From Gaiellales bacterium (GTDB lineage Bacteria > Actinomycetota > Thermoleophilia > RBG-16-64-13): a DNA stretch of 64,000 nucleotides. Where the stretch lies: the NCBI GenBank assembly GCA_012719395.1, contig JAAYAL010000024.1:62001-126000 (forward strand), in the 5' to 3' direction. The notes below the pieces were generated by a model. The model searched no databases. It saw only the letters and a list, made by a program, of their open reading frames with translations, and was not told the origin of the DNA. Positions 57,914-64,000 of the stretch are shown here, piece after piece. Within the stretch, counting starts at the first letter, position 1, and each line of letters opens with the position of its first letter. Made by a program: the position numbers and the translations under genes.

Positions 57914-60186
57914 ATCTGAAGAAGGTCATGGGCCGGTTTTCCACGGCCCGCATCGCCGGCTGGTGTGTCCGCCGGCGGTGGGTGGTTATCGGAGTGTGGG
58001 TGGTACTCCTGGCGCTGGCGGCTTCGGCTCTCACCGGCGTGGGCGGGATCTTCACCGCTGAAGAGCTGGAGCTTACCACCTCCTCCCCGGAATCGGTGCG
58101 CGCGGATGCCCTGCTGCAGGCCCAGCTCAGCGGGCCGGAGCAGGCTGCGGAGACGGTGATCGTTCGCTCCGGCACTCTGACGGTGGATGAGCCGGCGTTC
58201 CAGGAAGAAGTGAACGCCATCACCACCACGCTGCTCGCCCATCCGGAGACGGTGGCGTCGGCCGCGAACTACTACCAAGCCAAGGGGGCCGGCTCAGCGG
58301 CGGCAGAAGCCATGGTCTCCGCTGATCGGCACACTACCCTGATCCCGGTGACGTTGATTGGGTCGGAAGCGGAGGAGGATCAGCGCCTGGAGGAGTACCT
58401 GGCGTTGGTGGCGATGGAGAAGGGTGGGGATTTCCAGGTACTGACCATCGGTGGTGGGTCGGTAGGTAAGGAATTCGTCGACACCGCTGACTCCGATCTC
58501 AAGCAGATTGAGTTGTTCGGGCTGCCCATCACGCTGTTCGTGTTGGTGGGCGTCTTTGGCGCGGTGGTGGCCGCAGGAGTGTCCATGGTGCTGGCCGGAG
58601 TGGCCATCCTGGTGGCCGTTGGTGCCACGGCGGTGGTGAGCCACTACGTGGACCTCTCCTTCTTCGTGGTCAACGTGGTGAGCATGCTGGGCTTGGCTGT
58701 AGGCATCGACTACTCGCTCTTCATCACCGAGCGCTACCGTGAGGAGCGGCGATCCGGTGCATCCAAGGAGGAGGCCATTGTCACTGCCGGGGGCACTGCC
58801 AGCCGCGCCGTGCTCTTCTCGGGTGTCACGGTGATGCTGGCCCTCCTGGGGCTGCTCATCGTGCCCATCGCCATCTTCCACAGCCTGGCCATAGGCGCGC
58901 TGCTGGTGGTGAGCGCCGCCGTAGCGGCCATGCTGACCCTGGTGCCGGCCCTGCTCAGCGTGCTGGGCGACCGCATCGACTGGCCGCGCCGGAGGAAGGT
59001 AACGGATGCATCCAGACATACGGAAGGCGGCGTCTACAGTGGTTTCTGGGGCAAGCTGACAAGGAGCGTGATGGCTCGTCCCATCGTGAGTGTAGTGGTG
59101 GTGGCGGTGTTGCTGCTGGCCGCTACGGTCCCCTACTTCTGGCTGCAGCGAGGTCCTTCGGGCGCCGACGCCCTGCCCGAGGGTGACGTCAAGACGGCCT
59201 ACGAAGTGCTGTCGAAGGAGTTCTCCGCGGGACTCATGAATCCCGTGGAGGTGGTGGTCAACGCTCCACGCACTGCCGAGGTGGAGAAGGCCATTGCGGG
59301 TCTCCAGGCGGCGACTATCACCGACGGTTCGTTCGTTCCGGCCACACAAGTGGTCTGGAGTGCGCCGGGTGACCTTGCTGTGATCAGTATCCCCCTGTCC
59401 ATGGATCCGGAGAGCGTGGAAGCGCGCGAGGCGGTGGGACGCCTGAGGGCGGATCTAATCCCGCAGGCCTTCGCCTCCTCCGGTGTCGAGGTCCTGGTGA
59501 CCGGTCAGACCGCCTACGATCTTGACTCGGTGGACGTCATCGATGACTACACACCCGGCGTGTTCGTGTTCGTCTTGGGCCTGAGCTTTGTCCTGCTCCT
59601 GCTGGTGTTCCGCTCCATCGTGGTCCCGCTGAAGGCCATCCTCATGAACCTGCTGTCGGTGGGGGCCTCCTACGGCATTCTGGTGCTGGTCTTCCAGGTC
59701 GGCTGGGGCGAGAAGCTGTTTGGTCTGGCGCAGACGGAGACCATTGAGGCGTGGGTGCCCATCTTCCTCTTCTGTATCTTGTTCGGTCTGAGCATGGACT
59801 ACCACGTGTTCCTCCTGAGCCGTATCCGTGAGCACTGGGACGAGACCAAGCAGAACGCGGAGTCGGTGGCAGTGGGCCTGAAGAAGACCGGTCGCATCAT
59901 TACCGGGGCGGCCGTCATCATGGTGGTGGTGTTCGCCAGCTTCGCCGCCGGCAAGCTGGTCATGATGCAACAGATGGGCTTCGGGTTGGCGGTGGCCGTG
60001 CTGCTGGACGCTACCCTCGTCCGCTTCGTGTTGGTTCCCGCCACCATGGCGCTGTTGGGGAACGTCAACTGGTATCTCCCCCGCTGGCTGCACTGGCTGC
60101 CTGACCTCCGGGTGGAGGGCGGCGGCCACAAGGCGGCTCGGGTACCGGCGGCGGTCTTGGAGAAGGCGGAGGATGCCAAGGAGTAG
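57910..60186 (+). CDS. MMPL/RND-family transporter
   Basis: ATG overlaps TetR stop (ATGA); NVVSMLGLAVGIDYSLFITERYREE; ILFGLSMDYHVFLLSRIREHW; 12-TM layout. Confidence 0.95.
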   Translation: MNLKKVMGRFSTARIAGWCVRRRWVVIGVWVVLLALAASALTGVGGIFTAEELELTTSSPESVRADALLQAQLSGPEQAAETVIVRSGTLTVDEPAFQEEVNAITTTLLAHPETVASAANYYQAKGAGSAAAEAMVSADRHTTLIPVTLIGSEAEEDQRLEEYLALVAMEKGGDFQVLTIGGGSVGKEFVDTADSDLKQIELFGLPITLFVLVGVFGAVVAAGVSMVLAGVAILVAVGATAVVSHYVDLSFFVVNVVSMLGLAVGIDYSLFITERYREERRSGASKEEAIVTAGGTASRAVLFSGVTVMLALLGLLIVPIAIFHSLAIGALLVVSAAVAAMLTLVPALLSVLGDRIDWPRRRKVTDASRHTEGGVYSGFWGKLTRSVMARPIVSVVVVAVLLLAATVPYFWLQRGPSGADALPEGDVKTAYEVLSKEFSAGLMNPVEVVVNAPRTAEVEKAIAGLQAATITDGSFVPATQVVWSAPGDLAVISIPLSMDPESVEAREAVGRLRADLIPQAFASSGVEVLVTGQTAYDLDSVDVIDDYTPGVFVFVLGLSFVLLLLVFRSIVVPLKAILMNLLSVGASYGILVLVFQVGWGEKLFGLAQTETIEAWVPIFLFCILFGLSMDYHVFLLSRIREHWDETKQNAESVAVGLKKTGRIITGAAVIMVVVFASFAAGKLVMMQQMGFGLAVAVLLDATLVRFVLVPATMALLGNVNWYLPRWLHWLPDLRVEGGGHKAARVPAAVLEKAEDAKE

Positions 60187-60257
60187 CCTGGTGGGCATCG
60201 ACGGGTTGGGACTGGGTCGTGTCGCTGTGTGACGCGGAGGCGGCAGAGGGCGCGTGT

Positions 60258-60298
60258 GAGTGGGGGGCGGGCCGCTGGAGCGGCCCGCCCCCCCACTC
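60258..60298. terminator. Long GC hairpin between convergent MMPL and Eis-like genes (candidate bidirectional terminator)
   Basis: gagtggggggcgggccgc-tgga-gcggcccgccccccc(bulge)actc; about 18 bp with one bulged C. Confidence 0.6.
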
Positions 60299-60317
60299 GC
60301 TTCCCATGAGTCTGCGT

Positions 60318-61556
60318 CTAGAACAGCGTGGTGCAGTAAGGCGGACGGGGGGTGCTGAAAAGGGTGTCGGCCAGGTCCAGGGCACCCGGGACCCTCTCTT
60401 CCACCCAGCCGGCCTCGGCCAGCGTGGTGAAGCTCACGCCACCCAGGTACGCTGCGCTGAGAGCCGCCACGTCCATGTGCAGCATGGGGCGGCGGCGAGT
60501 GCGGGTGCAGGCGGCTGCGCTTCCGTGGCAGGCCAGGAGGAAGCGGCCGCCTGCACTTCCCAAGAAATGGTCGCTTGCCTCGAGCACCAACTCGCCACCG
60601 CCCTGGTAGCGGCGGCCGGCCAACGCAGCCGGTATGGACAGAATGCGCAGCCAAAGCCCGTCATGGAGGTCGTTGACCACGAGCCGGCGAGGATCGGCCA
60701 AGTCCCAACGGTAGGCGAAGTCGGCCGGCGCCGTGTCCCACGAGACGACACGCACCAAGTCCAGTCCCAGGCAGAAGCGCCACAGGGCGCGGCGCACCGT
60801 GGCGTGGGCCCCCACCAGCTCCACAAGCTTGACTTCGTTGTTGGCCAAGCCGGAGGTCTCTTCGTACACCATGCGGAAGCTGACGTAGCCGTCCGCTTCT
60901 CCCGCCTGGTCCTCATGCACGGCGTGAAACAACCGGCTGGCGCCGCCACGGTGTCTCTCCACGTCCGCCAGCCATGCCGTCCAGAAGCCGCGTGGGCGGC
61001 TGACCTCGCCCGGCAGCTGCCGACCGTGTCGCTCGTAGAGTCGTGGCAGCAACTCGGTGACCTCAGCCTTCTCGGCAAGGCGCACTCTCCCCGTATCCCG
61101 CAGTGGCTGGAGTGGATGCGCATCGCGGGTCTCCACGCGCAGGCCCATGATGTGTGTCGCCGGCGCGAAGCCGAACCTCCCATAGATTCGGCTTTCGGAA
61201 GCCCACAGGCCCGCCAGCGCCTCGCCGTGCTCCACCGCGTCCAGCAGTTGTTCCTTCATGAGGCGGCTGAGGATGCCTCGGCGGGTGAACTCGGGCCTGA
61301 CCCCGATCCAGGTCACACCGGCCAACGGCAGGCGCGTCCCGCCGGGTATGGTCATCTGCAAACTGAGCACGGCGCTGGTGCCCGCCATGCGCTCACCAAT
61401 GAACCCGGCCCGCGTCCGATTGAACTCCATGAACGGCCGATCGGCCTCCATCTCCTCCGCTGAGGGGTGCTCCAGGAATGCCGTGTACCCCACACGAGCG
61501 AAATCCTCGTACTCCTCGGGGGCGATGGCTCTGGTGGTCAGGGCGCCGTGCTCCAT
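60318..61556 (-). CDS. Eis-like GNAT family N-acetyltransferase
   Basis: AGVTWIGVRPEFTRRGILSRLMKEQL; LWASESRIYGRFGFAPATH; C-terminal PPYCTTLF. Confidence 0.92.
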   Translation of the reverse strand: MEHGALTTRAIAPEEYEDFARVGYTAFLEHPSAEEMEADRPFMEFNRTRAGFIGERMAGTSAVLSLQMTIPGGTRLPLAGVTWIGVRPEFTRRGILSRLMKEQLLDAVEHGEALAGLWASESRIYGRFGFAPATHIMGLRVETRDAHPLQPLRDTGRVRLAEKAEVTELLPRLYERHGRQLPGEVSRPRGFWTAWLADVERHRGGASRLFHAVHEDQAGEADGYVSFRMVYEETSGLANNEVKLVELVGAHATVRRALWRFCLGLDLVRVVSWDTAPADFAYRWDLADPRRLVVNDLHDGLWLRILSIPAALAGRRYQGGGELVLEASDHFLGSAGGRFLLACHGSAAACTRTRRRPMLHMDVAALSAAYLGGVSFTTLAEAGWVEERVPGALDLADTLFSTPRPPYCTTLF

Positions 61557-61631
61557 GGCGTTCCTCCGCGCGGCCGCCGAAGAGGCGGCAGTGTCCTTGG
61601 TTCGAATCCGACTGATGTTACCCTAACCATT

Positions 61632-62240
61632 ATGAGCCGTCCCTCCCCATTCCTTGACTCGGTGCCGAGCAGACCCGGGCGGCCGGATATCGACCCGGCA
61701 GCGCTCCTTGCCCTGCCTCGCAGCGGCAGTGAAGTCCTGGCTGAGGTGCTGGCGCTCGTCATCGCCCTCGGTGGCGTGGCCTACTCCTTCAGCGCCTGGA
61801 GCACGCTTCCGGCGCAGGTGCCCACCCACTTCGATCTCAGCGGCCGGGTGGATGGCTATGGGAGCAAGGATGCGTTCCTCTTCCTCCCGCTGATAAGCGT
61901 CGTTCTATGGGCGACACTGACCGTGGTGGTGAGGTTCCCTCGCCTGTTCAACTACCCGTTCCGTTTGAAGACAGAGGAGCTTCCCGGCCAGTTCCGCCTT
62001 GCTCGCTGGTTCCTCTCATGGCTCAAGGTCGCAATCGCCCTGATCTTCGCCCTGACCCAGATGACCATCGTGCAGATGGCCGTGCAACCGGAGGGGGGCG
62101 GGCGCTGGATGGCTGCTCTCCTCGTGCTGGTGGTGGCCGGTCAGGTGGGCATCCTGATCCTGGTGGTGGCGTATCTGAGTCGATCTGCGGGCTTGAGGAA
62201 GAGAGCAGCGAAAGAGCCGGCCACGAGCGGCTTCTCCTAG
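61632..62240 (+). CDS. DUF1648 domain membrane protein
   Basis: STLPAQVPTHFDLSGRVDGYGSKDAFLFLPLISVVLW. Confidence 0.85.
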   Translation: MSRPSPFLDSVPSRPGRPDIDPAALLALPRSGSEVLAEVLALVIALGGVAYSFSAWSTLPAQVPTHFDLSGRVDGYGSKDAFLFLPLISVVLWATLTVVVRFPRLFNYPFRLKTEELPGQFRLARWFLSWLKVAIALIFALTQMTIVQMAVQPEGGGRWMAALLVLVVAGQVGILILVVAYLSRSAGLRKRAAKEPATSGFS

Positions 62241-62254
62241 CGCAGAGGAGGTTT

Positions 62255-63268
62255 GTGGTGCATGCTTTGGTCATCGCCGGGTCCGCCCTGGAGGAGGGTA
62301 TGGATCCCGGGTGCTTGGAACCACCTGACGTGCTGTATCTGGCCGACGGCGGAGCAAACCACCTCGACGCCGTGAGTGACACCCTGACGGCGGCAAAACC
62401 TTGGGTGCTGGTGGGCGACATGGACTCCATCTCAGCCGGCGCGCGGCGGCGGGTGGAGGAAGCCGGGGGAGAGGTGGTGACGCTGCCGGCGGCCAAGGAC
62501 GAGACGGACCTGGAGCACACGCTGCGCCTTGCGGTGGAGCGGGGTGCGGAGCAGGCCACGGTGCTGGGCGCCCTTGGCGGCCCGCGCTTGGATCATCTGC
62601 TGGGTGCGGTTACGCTGTTGACCGCGCCCTGGTTGGAGGGGTGCCGGGTACGCCTGTGCGACGCTCGGCATGAGGTGTTCCTGGCTCGCGGCCAAGCCCT
62701 GATCCGGGGCGCGGTGGGGGACACGGTCTCGCTGATTCCGCTCACCCCTGACGTGAGGGAGGTGGTCACGGAGAGCTTGGCCTATCCCCTTCGCGGTGAG
62801 GTGCTTGCGCAGGGCAGCACCCGAGGCGTCAGCAACGTGATGCTGTCCACCGAGGCCCGGGTCTGCCACGGGGAGGGCCGCCTCCTGGTTGTCCACTACC
62901 GGGAGCCGGCCGTGCCGGTCGCGTCAGCCGCCACGCTGGCCTGCCAGTTCTCCCTCTATCCACTGCGGCAGCAGAGCCTGGACCAGGCCATCCGGGCCGG
63001 CCTGGAGGCGGCCACCAGATCCGGGGCACCCCGGGGCATTTCGGTCCAGCTTCAGCCGCTCAGCACGTTGCTGCAGGGAGAGCGGAACGCGGTGTTCGCA
63101 GCGCTCAGAGCCGCTTTCGACGCGGCAGAAGGACTGGGCTCGCTGGTCATGGTGTGCGCCATGACGTCCCACACTCCCACGGAGGAGACTCTGGCCGACA
63201 TACGTGGCAAGAGCATCGACCCCTGGCTGTCCTCCCAGCGGGAGGGCCCTCCTAACCTCCCAGGATGA
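62255..63268 (+). CDS. Thiamine pyrophosphokinase fused to C-terminal YkoF-like (thiamine/HMP-binding) domain
   Basis: YLADGGANHL..LVGDMDSIS..KDETDLEHTLRLAVERG..GALGGPRLDHLL (TPK); C-terminal ACQFSLYPLRQQSLDQAIRAGLEAA..STLLQGERNAVFAALRAAFDAAEGLGSLVMVCAMTSH. Confidence 0.85.
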   Translation: MVHALVIAGSALEEGMDPGCLEPPDVLYLADGGANHLDAVSDTLTAAKPWVLVGDMDSISAGARRRVEEAGGEVVTLPAAKDETDLEHTLRLAVERGAEQATVLGALGGPRLDHLLGAVTLLTAPWLEGCRVRLCDARHEVFLARGQALIRGAVGDTVSLIPLTPDVREVVTESLAYPLRGEVLAQGSTRGVSNVMLSTEARVCHGEGRLLVVHYREPAVPVASAATLACQFSLYPLRQQSLDQAIRAGLEAATRSGAPRGISVQLQPLSTLLQGERNAVFAALRAAFDAAEGLGSLVMVCAMTSHTPTEETLADIRGKSIDPWLSSQREGPPNLPG

Positions 63269-64000
63269 CGATGCCTTTCGGGTCCACCCGGAGGCTCAGT
63301 GGCTCTCCCAGGCGCGGGGAGCCGCCGTCCGCCAGTTCCACCTGCAATCTGGCGCCGGAGGGGGTCTTGACCACCAGCCGGTAGACACCTCCCAAGAAAA
63401 CCCGGGAAACCACCTGCCCCTGGATAGGCCCATCGGCCGCCGGCACAAAAGCCGTGGGCCTGACGACGATACGCATGTCTGCGGAGCCGGCTGCACCTCC
63501 CGCGGCAGGCAGGTGCGCGCCCTTTCTCTGGTCTCCGAGCGGCAGGCGGCCCCACGCCGTCTCGGCCCAGCCGTTCGCCACCCGTGCCTCCACGATATTG
63601 GCCAGGCCCAGGAAGCGGGCGACCCACTCGTCCGCCGGTTTCCACCACACCTCCTCGGGCGAGCCCTCCTGGGCCACCTGCCCCCGGCGCATGACCACCA
63701 CTCGATCGGCCAGCGCGAAGGCCTCCTCCTGGTCGTGCGTGACGTAGATGGCCGTGATGCCCAGGGTGGCGAACAGCTCGCGGAGCTCCTCGGTCAGCCG
63801 CTCGCGCAGGGTGCGATCCAGCGCGCCCAGGGGCTCATCCAGCATGAGCAGCCGGGGCTCGGGGGCAAGAGCCCGCGCCAAGGCCACGCGCTGCTGCTCG
63901 CCGCCGGACAGGTTGCCTATTGCCCTGTTGCCGTAGCCGTGCAGTCCCACGCGTTCCAGGGCGGCGCCTACTCGCCGGGACAGTTCGGCTCCCTGCACCC
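63252..64000 (-). CDS. ABC transporter ATP-binding protein with TOBE-like C-terminus (5'-truncated by window edge)
   Basis: [64 protein letters not shown]-terminal extension. Confidence 0.92.
   Translation of the reverse strand, partial: VQGAELSRRVGAALERVGLHGYGNRAIGNLSGGEQQRVALARALAPEPRLLMLDEPLGALDRTLRERLTEELRELFATLGITAIYVTHDQEEAFALADRVVVMRRGQVAQEGSPEEVWWKPADEWVARFLGLANIVEARVANGWAETAWGRLPLGDQRKGAHLPAAGGAAGSADMRIVVRPTAFVPAADGPIQGQVVSRVFLGGVYRLVVKTPSGARLQVELADGGSPRLGEPLSLRVDPKGIVILGG

Noticed and set aside
61590-61622. ggttcgaatcc, an exact tRNA T-loop-like 11-mer preceded by a GC stem-loop
   Set aside because: No matching 7-bp acceptor stem, no D-arm, and the candidate anticodon loop lacks U33; the T-stem has a mismatch. 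Not a tRNA.

Overview
The window is a dense, high-GC bacterial chromosomal segment with mostly housekeeping gene content. Frequent GTG/TTG starts, MurT/GatD, LCP and Eis-like proteins suggest a deep-branching actinobacterium; this placement is inference. Gene order from the left: glmS 3' end, acpS, nnr, CBS, CCA/PAP, rpmE, DUF1385, prfA, a prmC-tsaC fusion, rpiB, glyA, dCMP deaminase, and a full F1Fo ATP synthase operon (atpI-like, B, E, F, H, A, G, D, C). Then murA, an LCP protein, a PNP-like ORF, an S-adenosylhomocysteine hydrolase, mtnA, a sugar nucleotidyltransferase, comF, hpf, secA, prfB with a +1 programmed frameshift, ftsEX, an M23 peptidase, ctpA, rsmE, HIT, YqeY, phoH, a 7TM-HD protein, ybeY, a GNAT, era, deoC and recO. 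From about 44 kb the content is mixed: guaB(-), a decayed DAK2/DegV/DUF1295 remnant region, a DUF3343 plus cysteine desulfurase pair, murT/gatD, an SDR, an AEC transporter, an MFS transporter, a CtpE-like P-type ATPase, a TetR-MMPL pair, an Eis-like acetyltransferase, a DUF1648 protein, a thiamine pyrophosphokinase fused to a YkoF-like domain, and a partial ABC ATPase. I saw no convincing tRNA, rRNA, CRISPR array, prophage or transposon. I did not find an unmistakably new multi-gene system. The items most worth follow-up are the divergent PNP-like protein beside ahcY/mtnA, the TPK-YkoF fusion, the PrmC-TsaC fusion, the prfB recoding site missed by the ORF track, the collapsed pseudogene region, and several long perfect or near-perfect hairpins.
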